Below, in pieces: positions 52,002-64,000 of a stretch of 64,000 nt of DNA. Origin of the DNA: Fasciolopsis buskii (taxonomy: Eukaryota > Platyhelminthes > Trematoda > Plagiorchiida > Fasciolidae). A program made the position numbers and the translations under genes. The stretch's first letter is position 1; each line of letters starts with the position of its first letter. The notes under the pieces are model-generated. The model was not told where the DNA came from. It made no database searches and saw only the letters and a program-made list of their open reading frames with translations. The stretch spans positions 204,228 through 268,227 of the forward strand of contig LUCM01002499.1 in NCBI GenBank assembly GCA_008360955.1. The letters are read 5' to 3'.

Positions 52002-55000
52002 TCTGGTGGAGACAAAATCTAGAGGAAAATGGCAGAAGTCGAAAATCTTCGAATCCGAACGTGTATGAAGAATGAGCGACTAACGTGGATCTTGGCAGAG
52101 ACGATGATAATGAGAATAATGGTAGAAATTATAAGGAAGATAAATTTGACAACTGTGAAGCAGGAGAATTCCAAGGTAATGACAGGACTTGTGGCCGAGT
52201 TCGTTTGGACTACACAGTGACAGTCGTATTATGTCAGCTGTTATCCCTGGAAAATAGTTCCTTCCTAAGTTTCGGTTCTGTTTCTAGGCCGACCGCACAA
52301 TTTACCTTTCGATGTTCTGTGTGCACCCTGTCACAAGTTAGGTGGTTGTGTTTTCATTTACGTTACCCGTCGCGATATTCTCGGTGTGTCGACGTTCATT
52401 CACACCCCTCCCGCACTCAGTTTCTCGTTTTTCGTCTTATTCTCACTTTGCTCAAAACTACCTATGCTCGGCTTTTCGTTCCCTTGTGATATGTAGTCTG
52501 TCTACCCACCCGTTTTCGGCCTGTCCTGTTGACTTTGCTTGGACTTGTCGTGTTGCTTAACTCCTTCGCATTTACCCATTCATTCATTTGCCCAGGTGGC
52601 TACGCAGTCAGTCAGTCCGTCAGTCAGTCACTAGCCCAAACAGCCCATCACTCTAAATATTCTCTCCAGTTGTTTTGAGCATGTGAGTCCCGGTGAGGAC
52701 GTAGTTTGCTGTGGTCAGTTATTCTCAAACGAAAGCATTCCTGTTCGTCCCATTCTCCTCCCTTACGTCGCCAATAATTGATTTGTCTCCGGTTTGTTAT
52801 GTGTATATGTAAATTCCACTGAGTGTACTCATGTTAAACGTTCCGCCATGCACAAAGATAGACACAACACCTCGCGCGTTCGGCCCATGGTAATCGCGCC
52901 CATTCACTTATTCGTTCGTTCTGTGCCTCTCAGTCAGTTAGAGAGAATTAGGGATGAAGGAACAAATCATTTATACAGGATGCAAATTAGTCAGCTTTTC
53001 GGAAAGCGAAATCAGAAGTTTGTAGAGATGCGGATGCTTACACACTCACTCAACCGAGTGCATGAAGACGGACATGGGAGCACGCCTCATCACTGCATTA
53101 TACACAAGTAGCGACAAGTCCGAAGACGGACGCAAAAACCCTAACCCAAACAAGCTACTCTCCATGCCGAAACCACCAATCGGCAAACAGCAACCCAATT
53201 GCAAGGATGGGCGTACGCACGTGGGAACACGCGGCCCCGTAAATAGTGAAATAGACAGACCTCCGGATTGGAATAAGGTGGTTGTGATCCCGGTGAAGGA
53301 AACACGAAACAGATGTGCCAGACCGCTATAATATACACCGATCATTGTTTATTTCTCGGATTCATTGTTGGGACGTAATGTTTCTGTCATATCTAGAAGT
53401 TCGGGGTTGACACGGCAACGCGAGCAGTGGCAAATTGTGCTCAAACGCTTGCGCTACCTGTCGTTGTTATAACTCAGATCCGGTTTACATGACCTCAGGC
53501 GACTTATGCACGTAATCGGAAGTTGCGGGTTTCTGATACACACGAAAAAAAGACTTATTGAGACGAACAACTTGGTGGCAGAGTAGAAGAATACGGACAG
53601 TAACGTCCGCGATTAAGTTATCACCAGTAGCCCGGTTGACTCAAGTGATACAAAGAACCTAGTGACGTACACGTGACAAAACCCAAGATTTTAATTTGCT
53701 GGGCGATTTGGATTTCAGTTGTTAAATTCAATGGTTGATGAAATGCTTTGCTATCGTTTCCCGCACTTCGACTAGGTAGTGCGTCCGAGTGCAAATATAA
53801 GCTTGTTGCTGTAGCTCTATCAATAAAGTAAAAAAGTAAGAGGCAATCACAAAACCAAATAAATGGAAATGAGGATGGATACCTGACTGCATGGTGTGCG
53901 TTCTCGGTCCCATATCACTACTTCTTGCTGCGTGACGCAAGTTCATTTAAACATTTGTGTTTCGGTTTTTATCAAGTGATTCTTCGCAGCGTTGCGCCCC
54001 GTGGCTCGCAGCCAGAGTAATCTTCCTTTGCATCTCCCCCGCCGATTTAGTGCACCATTTGGCAAGCTAATTCCCTTTGTGTTCGAAGATATCATTGCCC
54101 TCCCCGTTTGAGGGCCTGCGACTGTTGATTTTTTGACAAGATCACTTCGTCAGAGGCCACTTGCTGTAGAGACAAAACAATCGATTAGTACTGACTTATT
54201 ACTTGCATTAGTTAGCCGCTACAACTACTCAATTACATTCTTCCTCAAACCACCTCAGAAATGGACTAGTAGAACCATGGAAACTCGACTTAGACTCACG
54301 TGACTCCAAGAGGTAAGTATCAGGATGAGGTTGATAATTTGTAATTTTAACTTACCGAGATGATAGTAGAGTAGTAGGCTAAGTAAAACAGTGGAATACA
54401 GAATAAGGAGTGGCTCCATAACTAAACTGGCGAACTTAAGTGAATGGGGAAAACTTAAGATAACGAGTAAACATCGCCGAACACAAACGAGCCTAGTTCT
54501 GTTTGATTAATCTCCTTCAAAATCTAATATTTTTGTGATTAGCTACATTATGAATATTGTTCGACCGGGCACACGCAGTTCACATTCGGATGAGCTAACT
54601 GGCAAACGAACCCAAGAGACTTGAGTAGGAAATGAAAATGGCAAGAAAAATGATGTCCAGTTCAACCGTGCATCTACGGCGCTGGACCGAAACAGAAGAT
54701 AAGAAAATGCTCGGTTATTTAGGAATAATTTTGTTTAACCTTGTGAATTAAAATGAGGTGGTGCAGTCCGACAGGAGAGCATTGTACACATAATTTGAAG
54801 GTTTATCCACAAAGAAGTGATCAAGCATGGAGACCAAAAGCTCAGGACTAGGATTAATCAATTCACTACTCAGTGATCATAACCGAAAAGGTCAAAGAAA
54901 AAGTGCACTAGATAATAGACAATCAAACGTGCTGTCAAGGATAGAGAGATTTGTGCATACCTTTCTCCACTGCCTAGAATGTTATGGAAAAGAGCTTTCA

Positions 55001-55370
55001 TATGTCTGGTTGTATGTCCCAATTTTCTCGTTTGGAGATTGTGCGAACGCATTCGCTACTGTAGCTTGCTGTAAGTCTAGAGTTTAGGTGGAACGATCTA
55101 CTTGGCAGCTGGAAAGAGCATGCAGCGGCGTCCCTGGGGACAGACCGTCTGCATTAGTTAAATGCTCCTTAGGATGTTGCATGTGGTAACTTGAAGACGA
55201 CCCCTCGGGTAATCCAAAAGTAGTATTGCTGAGTGAAGTTCGATTTGACCAATCATTAGGCTTTCTTTGGCCCATTCATGCAGTTTATTTTCTACCATCC
55301 AAAAAAAGAACGTGAGCATATTTCGGACTGCATTCAAGTAATTCAATCTCATCTATCAGTGGATCATATT
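52002..55370. other. 5' flank of the homeobox gene
   Basis: The promoter and any 5' untranslated exon of the homeobox gene should lie here. I find no TATA box at a defensible place. Overlapping open frames at 52.8-53.4 kb on both strands lack domains. A CAGT-type repeat at 52605-52631 is listed separately. Confidence 0.35.
52605..52631. repeat. (CAGT)n short tandem repeat
   Basis: Six or so CAGT units with one change (CCGT), about 0.6 kb upstream of the homeobox start codon. Confidence 0.85.
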
Positions 55371-55374
55371 TTAC

Positions 55375-56250
55375 AGATAGCTCGTTTTGTCACATCGAAA
55401 CAGGCCTCCAAAAACTCAATGGGCACAGATACACCAGTGTCGGATTTACAGTGATACAAGAACAACTTTTAACGAGTAGTCATATTAGCAGCCATGCAAG
55501 GGAGTGACCTAAACGACGTCAAGGCCTCGGATAGTACAATTTTCCGTTGACTGCATGGAAGACACCCACATTCAGCTGTTAAGATAATCTCTTTCCGTAT
55601 GCCGGTTACATCCTTACTATGGTGAAAGAATTTGAACTCTGAGCGAGTAGAAGATGAGCTAGTCTGAGTGAATATTCGCGGGCATATCGAGAACAGGATT
55701 AAGAAACACCAGATAACGGTGGCGGTTATATTACCTACACCTACCTACGGGAATCAGCGTATTCGTCGATAATGGCCAGATGCCTATTTTTATTCGTCCA
55801 GGGCAACGGACCTTTGAAGCCAATATCAAGTTTTTCGAAGGAACGTGTTGATTTACAAGTTCCTGTGGGTAGGTTACAGAATCTCGCTTTCCGTTCAGAA
55901 CATAAAATAGTGAAAAATTTCAGATCTCTGCGGCAACGCAATACGTTTCTAAACCTTCAGAAATAAAACACAGAAACTACCCACAGATGACAAAACGAGT
56001 TGCGCCTTCTTTCAGCTGTGTCTGAAGTGAATGAGGCAAAAGGGGAACGAGATGGTGAATCCGCAGCCTCGTTTTTGTAACGGAATTAAAACTGTATCAG
56101 AGAGGTCGTTTGGTCTGAAACAAAGTGTCTCTCCCTTTTTATTCAAGAGTGGCATCAACCCCTCCAACACCGGAGAAATGAGTGAAAAATGAGTGAAAAA
56201 GCTGCCTAGCCCATGGAAAAACTGATCGAACTGACTGTTATTGATCGGCA
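55375..56250 (-). mobile_element. Decayed Ty3/Gypsy fragment with integrase, second lineage
   Basis: On the minus strand, 56210-56030 gives 'FFTHFSLISP' and 'MPLLNKK', which resemble the RT thumb (FAYFSHFI..F, RPLLN.K). Then 55925-55745 gives the integrase blocks 'CSERKARFCNLPTGT' and 'SFEKLDIGFKGPLPWTNKN', followed by 'LAIIDEYADSR'. Further down (about 55570-55390) are 'VLSEALTSFRSLPCMAAN' and 'LFLYHCKSDTGVSVP', the C-terminal integrase blocks (LPDALHSIRSLLCTATN, LF.Y.RRSSTG.S.P). This is the Gypsy lineage whose integrase begins FERLxIDFKGPLP, distinct from the element at 33.9 kb. RNase H is missing between the RT and integrase parts, so the copy carries an internal deletion. Stops mark it as dead. 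Confidence 0.8.
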
Positions 56251-56259
56251 TCGATCTTT

Positions 56260-57530
56260 GTCGTTTCTAGTACAATAGACACGTACGTTTGGTGTAACGC
56301 TTGTTTTTGCTGTTGACATTCGTCGGTTCTTCGTGGTTCGCGATTCGTGTCTAACATTACAGCTGACGTTGTAGATAGTGTATGTAGAATATAGCTTTCG
56401 ATGTGTTCAACTCAAAATGATTGTTGTTTCGGAGTTGAATGCGGCCCAATGGCAGTCGATGCCGCCACAATCTCCACTGTTTTATCCGCGAGAGGTCTTT
56501 CAGCCAAGGGAGCTTCAGGTCTCTCTATACCTCTCCGGAGTGAAATCTGAAAAGTGCGGACTATTCATTTTAAGTTTCTTGATAGAAGTGGCTAAAATTG
56601 TCCACAATTCCCAGATTGACGCAACTACGTTCGCTGATCAAATTCGATTGGCCTTGCACCGTCTTTTTAGTTCAAAGGAAACTCCACCGAAGTAGTGGGA
56701 GAGGTTGGTGAACAGAAAGTGTGTGAGTGAAGAATCTGTAGACCACTTTTATTGGCCACTTTGGAATTTGGCTGCGAAATCATAATCATAGTAGACACAA
56801 CGGCTACTACTACGTGTATATGCAACGTAAAATCTATAGCAGGAGAGTTTGATTCGTCATCCCTACATCTTTATTTTTTGTTATCATGATGTTCAGCTGC
56901 GGAAATGAGGGTCACAGACTACAGGCTCCGTTATCAGTGTAAAAGAAATACCGAAAAAGTTTCGCTTGAATTGCTTCAAATATAAAGCATCCTACCTTTT
57001 TCACAAATGAGTGGAGTCTCTGACTGTGCGAAAAGATACTAGGAAAGAATATCACGCCCCTTTTATCGCACTGTTGTAAGTGTAAGCAAAAGTTTTAGTG
57101 GGACAATCCGGTATAGCTTCGCGCTAGCTTGCGTAGACAAGCAATCAGTGAGAGCTGCGACAGGAAGCCGTCATGAAGTCCAAAAACGCCTTGAAGTCTA
57201 CTGAACGGAAAGTATTCCACCATCCAGGATATTTCCACTTTTGTGTATAAACATATCAGCTATAAATAAAACTCGCAAGTATTTCCCTTCTGTTGTGAAC
57301 TTCCCATTGTCTTTCATTGCGGGGATTGTGCAGAAGCCAATTCAGTGCCAGTTGGTAATTCGTATACGCTCGTTATTGTGACTAACCGAATTCCGTACAC
57401 TAATTTCGAGTGCAAATAATTTACACGCATAAGGTGAAGTACAATATAAGAGGTAAGGCTTATGGGTAAACTGAAGGAAATTCACTACTTTCGACTATAG
57501 AAATTTTGCAAGTGGTTGGAAAATCAGAAA
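56260..57530. other. Unresolved sequence between two Gypsy fragments
   Basis: It may contain decayed RNase H and integrase of the RT copy at 57.5-58.4 kb, for example a 'YTDNGAC'-like stretch on the minus strand near 56935. I cannot align it with confidence. A 105-codon plus-strand frame at 56378-56695 has no supported splice borders. Confidence 0.3.
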
Positions 57531-57539
57531 CAGTTCCAT

Positions 57540-58370
57540 AGCTTTGAAAATCCCCCATCCTGTGACAGTGCCGGGGAGATGGCGATATCAGATGCTTCCA
57601 TTTCAACAATGGGGAGTTGTGGATTAGCATCAGTTAAAGCGACTCTTTTTAACTGACTTTAGTGAGTTGAAAGGACCTTTCCTGTAGCGGGGAAAGGGAA
57701 AAAAATACACGGCTATAAACAAACAGATTGGTTTTATCTGAACCGTATTATCTGTTCTGAATGATACGGGAATAATCAAACAGCCAGCCTTTGTGGTCCC
57801 GGATCATATGGAATTGGGTGGCTCTGTAAGCCTTGTGGTCTTTTGCAGTTGGATTTCAGCTGTCATTGTGCAACTTCCAAGCCTGGTAATCTCACATTCG
57901 TGACAATGGTTGTGCATCCCTGTTCTCAAATCCAAGCTATATTTCAAGGGGGCATGAAGAAACACCAAGCGCTTTTAGTCATGATTTTCATTAGCGATGC
58001 CATGATTTGCGCTGTTATCTATGCACGCGAGAATCCCACCCACACTTTCATTATAGGTAATTTTGTCGATGATGCCTCGGAAATACGCAGTGTCTTTAGC
58101 AACCCCAAATGGTGTGCGCTACAACTGATACACCACCCCCCGATCTTTGAAGGCAGCACAAAGTTGTTTGGTCTCTGGTATTTGGTGATGAGCATTTCCT
58201 AGATCTAAGGTGTTGTAAAGTAAATACCTAGGTATTTTGGTCATCAATTTGTTTATCCTTGGAAGGGGAAAGGATAATCATTAAGACAATTAATCATCTG
58301 ATTAAAGTCAGCGCTTCTGTCTTTCACTGGTTGTCACGAGAACCTGAGAGCACCGTGCAGATGCGGATGG
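57540..58370 (-). mobile_element. Decayed Ty3/Gypsy reverse transcriptase and RNase H start, second lineage
   Basis: On the minus strand, 58345-58210 gives 'QVLVTTSERQKR', remnants of the DYSQTINR block, 'DYPFPLPRINKL' and 'YLLYNTLDLGNAHHQIPE'. Then 58180-57950 gives 'CAAFKDRGVVYQL', 'RTPFGVAKDTAYFRGIIDKI', 'GGILACIDNSANHGIANEN' and 'HD'. These are the RT blocks ...TAFE..G.LYQ..R.PFGVTN..A.FQR..D and the catalytic YLDN box with Tyr replaced. After a gap, 57660-57545 gives 'VALTDANPQLPIVEMEASD' and 'ALSQDGG', the RNase H start (E/DTDASD.A..A.L.QDGR) with one catalytic Asp changed. The copy is inactive. It may be the 5' half of the same insertion as the integrase fragment at 55.4-56.2 kb, or a second copy. 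Confidence 0.8.
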
Positions 58371-59721
58371 TTTGATTATACCATCCTCCTGGGGTTTCTG
58401 AGTCACAATTTGAGTCAGCTCTTCCTCGGTGGATGAATGTCAGCGTGACTTGGCAGAATTGGTTTTACAATGAAACGACAGGAAAGCAAGCAAAGAAATT
58501 GACTGAATGTTTAGCGGAAAGCATACCACATAAGGGAAATGTTGGCTACTTACCGTAAAAGGAAATTTCAGAATTCATATGCAGTTTCAACACGTGATCG
58601 GGAAAACTTTAACAGTAGGATTGTTTTTAAAACCGGTAAAAGCAAAACGTTCATCTTGAACGCAGCTAGCCAACTGGGTGAATCCTACGGATTCCACTAT
58701 GTTCAATCACAGTGAGATGTATAAATGTTCCAAATACTGGTGTCCGTTAGTTCTTAAAAGGAATTTGTGTACATCAATTTCACTAATTTCATTTGTGCAG
58801 CTTGTCGGATGGGACGTGAATCAAGCATGATAATACAGATATAAATGAAGTGAGTTTTAATGAGTTTGCATGGCAACAGACTTTGTTGAAGTGACTCTTC
58901 TTTCTACAGATGTCACAGAGGGTATCCTTCACCGGTTGAAATAAGGTGGTGACGAAGAGCCCTAGTCAGATGACTGTGCAGGATAGTCGTGCGAACTGGG
59001 CTCCACCCCAGGTGATATAGCACAAAGAGTCGGGCTTACCTGTAAGAAGCCAGACTGTTGACAAGTCATCTGGAAAGATCAGAACTGGTCGAAGGTAATT
59101 TGTAAGTCAAGAGTTTGGTTCTCGAGGAGAAGTTGACAAACCCTGGTAGATGCCATAACCCTAATAAAGGCATCACGTACGGCAAAGTACTCATATATGT
59201 TAAGAGAAATGTAATAGTGCAATAACTCTAGTTTATCCCTGCCATCGGTTTCTATTTTAATAAGAAAATTAAAATAGTATTGAACCGATGAATCCAAACT
59301 TGTAAGTAAGCTGTCAAACGCGAATCCGCGTCAAGTCGTTTGGGAATGTGAACTGGGTGCACTGTAGTGATAAAATCCAGACAGGCAGACTGGCTAATAC
59401 GATATAAATGACTAAGAAGATAGAGAGGTCAGGATTAAGGCTTTGTTCAGTTCACAACGGAGCTCCAGTGGCTGGAAAGATCAAGGGGGAAAAATGGACG
59501 AATTAAAAGACAATGAAACGTGTAGTCAAAAGCAGAAGCAGACATATATAACGGTGGGTAAGAATGAGCAAAACTAACAGCAAAATTACACTCCTCAGTC
59601 TCCGTTTATGGGGAAATTAAATTTCCCCCGAAAATAATTGATGAATTTGCGACCCTGTGTGTCAAGCCGCAACGTCAGTTAATTCACCATCAAAAAATCC
59701 AAATGCAGTTGTTTCTTCTAG

Positions 59722-59951
59722 GTTTCCTGCACCAAGGACTGTTATCAGCACCCCAATATTGCATTCTGGCACATTGCGCGTCCACGAAATACACACAAGC
59801 TTGGATGTGGCACGAATCTGAAGTTGTTGTTGGCGCATCGGAAACCCTAACAAATAAGCTGTCTGGGCTGATCATCAACAAAGTGGCCAAAGCCATCGCT
59901 GCAGGCAATAGTTTTCTTCCTCCGACCACTTTAAATGACAAGGAAAATTGA
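59722..59951 (+). other. Candidate terminal exon, unrecognised product
   Basis: A pyrimidine-rich acceptor (GTTGTTTCTTCTAG) precedes a frame entered in phase 1 that reads 'LHQGLLSAPQYCILAHCAST', 'AWMWHESEVVVGASETLTNK' and 'LIINKVAKAIAAGN' to a TGA at 59949. The composition is protein-like and free of low complexity. No upstream exon with a matching phase was found and the family is not recognised. Confidence 0.25.
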
Positions 59952-60847
59952 AATAGAGAGAAAGTAGTTCGCCAAAAATTCTGTAATTAGCAATTGCTTC
60001 ATAGGTTATTCTGCATTTAACATACTTTCAGTATTATTTTCAGCACTGAGAGGTGGAAGAACCTTGAACCTGGTGGAAATTGACACCACAGGGTTGGTGT
60101 ATAAAGTGAATGAAGTTTCACATCAGGCAAGCAATGACTTGAAAATTCCAGTAACATTACACACTGCTGTTAAAACAAATTAGACGAAAATTAGGCAGCA
60201 AAACTCTTCGCCAATTTGGATATTTTTCTGAAAGCAGACGAGTTATCCGACAAAGTGGGTGGCATTGCTCTCGTGCGAATTGATTCGTGGGAGGATACAT
60301 TAGCATAATCAGAATCGTGAATGAATGTGGGAATAAATGCGAGAAACCTGACGTTGTCAGAGTAGCTCACTTTGAAAAACGGCACTTATTTGTATGATTT
60401 TCGCATGGCCGTGTAAATATTTTATTCAAAATGATGCAAAATTGGCATCCGGCAATGAAAGCTCTTCAATCTTATCAAACTATTTCAACGTTGAAAATCT
60501 ACTCCGACGAAATTTGTCGAAATACTGACTGTCCGTCAACTCGTTCTGATAAGGCTGCTGTTGAATACTAAGCACTCATATCTTTTGTTCGTTATTTGCA
60601 TAGAACGTGTTTAGTAATATTCTGATAGGAAGCATCTCTTTCCATGAACCGGCTAGGATGAATGTAGATTCGCATAAAAGCATGACAAGCTGTCCACTTT
60701 TGGGTTGAATTAAAGAAAGGTAACAATAACAAAACTCATCGCAACTATTGAAGAACTTTGCTCCCATCTACGAAATTAGTTCATCATAACAGTCAGTCAC
60801 CATACTAGTGACAAGTGATTACCAGATTCAGCTGATATCGGGAAGGT

Positions 60848-60873
60848 TATATATATATATATATATATATATA
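60848..60873. repeat. (AT)n microsatellite
   Basis: Uninterrupted AT dinucleotide run. Confidence 0.95.
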
Positions 60874-63800
60874 GTTACTAATTATATTCAGGAGAATTGT
60901 TAGGAAAATTGTGAGTTACGTTCTCTTCTGAGCTTCACTCGGTAATTTTAACACCTAGAACCCAACACCTGAGCAGTGCGACACAAATTGCGGATAAGAG
61001 AATATCTGCCATTTCGATGGTTAGCCGCGAACAAGTTGGGGTCGTAGTCACTGGAAAAAGCCGCGGATATGAATGGATTTATCAAGGAGGTTGTAGTGTG
61101 CTATTTGAATAGAAATACTGGCAATAACTGTGATCGATAAAAAACGACTCAAAACACTAGCGCACATTGGAACAGCCCCAGTTTCAGACAGTGACGAAGC
61201 CCGAGAGGTGGAAATCACGTCGAGCTTTGTCAACGAATCGTTCTTGCATATAATAATCCGACACAAACGTCAATAGCGGAATGCCTTCGGGTCAGTGACC
61301 TTTTTGGCATGGTCGCTTTTCACTTTCGCGAGTTGCCACTAATCTGACTGGTTGCTCGTAGGCGCATCTGACAATGAAGTTGTACCGGACTGCAACTCGT
61401 GAAGTCCACGTAGGATCTACGCAGGCAGGTTTTTGCCATTCAAGCCGCTACCGTACAAAATACCCCAAGTGTGTTGGGGACAACGTTAAGTATCAAGTGT
61501 TTCCAGTCATAAAATAAAGTCAAAGCCCTTTGTCTCAGTCAGATAATCAAAAATCTCCATAAGAAACCATTACTAACGAAGATCCAACCATCGTTCTGTC
61601 CACCCACAGAGAAGTACTTTGTTGACATTTACCGATGACAGTTTCGCGCGTTCCATGCAACATTCATGATTCATGTGTTCATGGACCTTTTTTTCGTTCA
61701 AATGCGAGGTTCACATTTACCACTGGCTAATGGCACTGTCTACCTTTATCACTATTCCGAAATCCAACCAGCCCAGGACAGGTTCTCATCTAATTAAGCC
61801 AGTCACACTCACCTACTAGGCTGAACGAGCAATACTAACAGCGTATGTGACCGTTTACCCCTTTTCAAGCTAACATAAACTAGGGGTTTTCAGGCTTAGG
61901 AATTGGGTAATGGGCGAGTCACCAGTCAGAGATAATCCAACCGTGTGCGCACGGACACAACAGTCCCCCTTAGTAAATTCACAGATTTATGGACCGAACT
62001 CGATCGACTCTGCTATACTCTCCGGGGTGCGTTGGGCTCCTGGTCTAACCTGATCAATTGCGTAGTCGCTGGACTACTGGTCATCGGCTCACAACGGCTT
62101 GCGGGATCTATGCTTCGCTCTGCAGCCTCGCGTATCACGTCATTTGGCCGAGGACCCAGGATGAGTTACCTTAAGACAACCGGCAACTTTAAGTGCTCAG
62201 CCGAGTGGTACAGTGCCCACGGAGCAATAATCCATTCGACAGACTGGTGAATTAGAAAAATCTAGAAGGGTTTATGGGTGTTGGACCTTAGGCAAGCATG
62301 TCGCTTTTCCGTTCATTTTTCTGTCTGCCAGGTTTCCTAATTCGCCGTGATTTTAGTGGCACTATATATATTTATATATACTTAATTTGTAACTTCATTT
62401 GGCCACTACCGTTTTCTTAAAAATGATGTACGCTGGTCTGCCAGTGGTAAAAAAGCAAACAAGATAGAAAAAAGTCACTCTGTGGTAGTAAACGTGGGAT
62501 TCAGAAGGTATCATCCGAAGTTACCGATCTCTGACCAGAATGTATTTCGATCAGTAGCATAGATTTATATTACTACTTCGATGATGATTCGCTTAGGAAA
62601 TTCCGATCTGGCAGGTTGTCCCCAGGTGACTAGGCTTGATGTGATCATCGAGATGAAAAGTACGGCAGGCACCGGTGTGTGGGAGGATGCGGCTCTGTTG
62701 TAAACCACCTTCGGGAATTCATCAAGATCTCCTGGCACCATCTAGTATAAGAGGTTCGGCCTAAAGAAGGTTATTGTAAACTGAGTACCCATCCACTCAG
62801 GAAGAAGCAAGCAGCAGTTCGAGCGATTCACATTTGTGGCATGTTAATTTCAGTGATAAAAATTCTGGATGTCGCTTTGAATATTGTCAGTGGTGTTTGA
62901 GTCAGTAATTTGCTAATTAGACCTAGACGATAAAACTGCAACTATTGGGGTGGCATCCGAGGAATTTTTTATTGGACAATTGTTACCAAGCCGAAGTCGA
63001 TTGTTTTCGCAGACAAAAGTGGTCGCTTTGCAAATTTACCGCTTGCACTGCATGATACGGGCAACAGAGACTGGTATACCTGCATTATCTGTCTGCAGAG
63101 CTGGAAACCGTAACCAGAATTCGTTTTAGGACTCGGGCACAACAAACCTTGTCACAGATGGTTTCTATGCTGGAGTAGCTCTTATATAAATGGAAAGTAC
63201 CCAGCTCATAACCACAACTTCATATTCGCACACCCCAGACACACAATGTGTACAATCCGCTGTCAAACTTCGGAAGCTCCTGGGATGATCTCTTTTCAAC
63301 TGTTTAAGAAACACTCGTTTAAAGTGTGGTCTACATGCTTCCGTTGGCTATTCGATTATATTTGGATTCATCAAGGAAACGATCGTAATTAATTTTACTC
63401 ACCTTGGAATGTTATTTGCTCTCATCGGTGTCTAAACATTGATCCGTTGTAAAAAGACAAAGTGTTCTGTCCTTTCGAATAAAAGGAACTACAACAGTTC
63501 AATAATCGTTTTTAGAACAGCTTACAAATTTTCTGTTTTATTTTAATTGATGTCCATCCCACGCACGGATCGAGATCAAATGAGGTATCAAGTTATCTTA
63601 CCATTCGGAATTCACAACCCAAAAATTTACTGCCTTCGTAACTGTGGTACGTGACGGATTTGCTTGACCGCTACGTAATTTTTGTCGCCGTCTGTGTGCA
63701 AGGTTGTATTTTACTTTGCCGTGACCACTAGTAAAGTGATCATTTTGGTGCACTTAAAATTTGGAAAGTCCCGTTCGAATACCACCGACCGCCGATGGGT

Positions 63801-64000
63801 ACTCCACATGCACTGGTGGCTTCCAGTGGTTGTGGTTCCCCTCAACAAAATTATGTACTCGCTACAAGATAATTTAACGAATAAGAACAGCTTCCCTTCT
63901 TACCAGTAGTTTCGCTTAAATTCATTCAATAGGGTTTATCAATCAGGTACTCGATTCAATTTGAATTGACATGGCTTCACTTGTTTTGATTTGCGATGAC

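Larger units (their letters stand above)
58380..64000. other. No recognised gene; one weak exon candidate
   Basis: Apart from the candidate at 59722-59951 and an AT tract, I can support nothing. The frames at 61945-62250 and 63682-63909 are open but show no domain, and their borders are poor. Confidence 0.35.

Noticed and set aside
56378..56695. TAFH-like domain exon on the plus strand
   Set aside because: Only a loose resemblance (a KC...F..LI and ID..TF pattern) with about ten residues missing, and no consensus splice sites. Not supported.
57843..58202. 119-codon plus-strand gene
   Set aside because: The minus strand over the same bases gives a clear Gypsy reverse transcriptase, so the plus frame is a shadow.

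Overview
The window looks like nuclear DNA of a large-genome invertebrate, most probably a parasitic flatworm (trematode or cestode). There are no operons, no ribosome-binding sites and no long continuous reading frames. Coding sequence appears as exons with GT/AG borders, separated by introns of kilobases. Much of the rest is decayed retrotransposons. The non-LTR (LINE) family present is one I associate, from memory, with flatworm genomes. The species is inferred, not proven.

The one gene I can identify firmly is a BarH-like homeobox gene (BARHL type) on the minus strand. It spans about 15.2 kb as three coding exons: exon 1 at 52001-51596, exon 2 at 40673-40160 and exon 3 at 37780-36787. All splice phases match, and the model gives a 637-residue protein. 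It has an N-terminal FIL/eh1 repressor motif, a homeodomain with the Bar-specific tyrosine 49, and the Bar-type extension just after the homeodomain. A very long novel tail follows.

Left part (1-36 kb): no confident host gene. Two relics of one LINE type lie tail to tail (190-990 plus, 1385-2475 minus). A nearly full-length decayed LINE (endonuclease, linker, reverse transcriptase, C-terminal region) lies at 16320-19400 plus, with its endonuclease segment duplicated in tandem. Several tRNA-derived SINE-like copies, microsatellites and a pyrimidine-rich block (26.4-28.5 kb) follow. A Ty3/Gypsy pol relic (33.9-35.2 kb plus) sits just downstream of the homeobox gene.

Middle (36.8-52 kb): the homeobox gene. 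Its 10.9-kb intron 1 contains at least one convincing-looking exon on the opposite strand (48944-49111), which may belong to a nested or overlapping gene that I do not recognise.

Right part (52-64 kb): the 5' flank of the homeobox gene, then minus-strand Ty3/Gypsy fragments of a second lineage (integrase 55.4-56.0 kb, reverse transcriptase and RNase H 57.5-58.4 kb). The rest is mostly featureless sequence with one weak terminal-exon candidate.

I see no CRISPR array, no rRNA, no convincing functional tRNA gene and no novel multi-gene system. The observations most worth following are the homeobox gene model with its unusual tail, the antisense exon in its intron, and the ordered decay of the retroelements.
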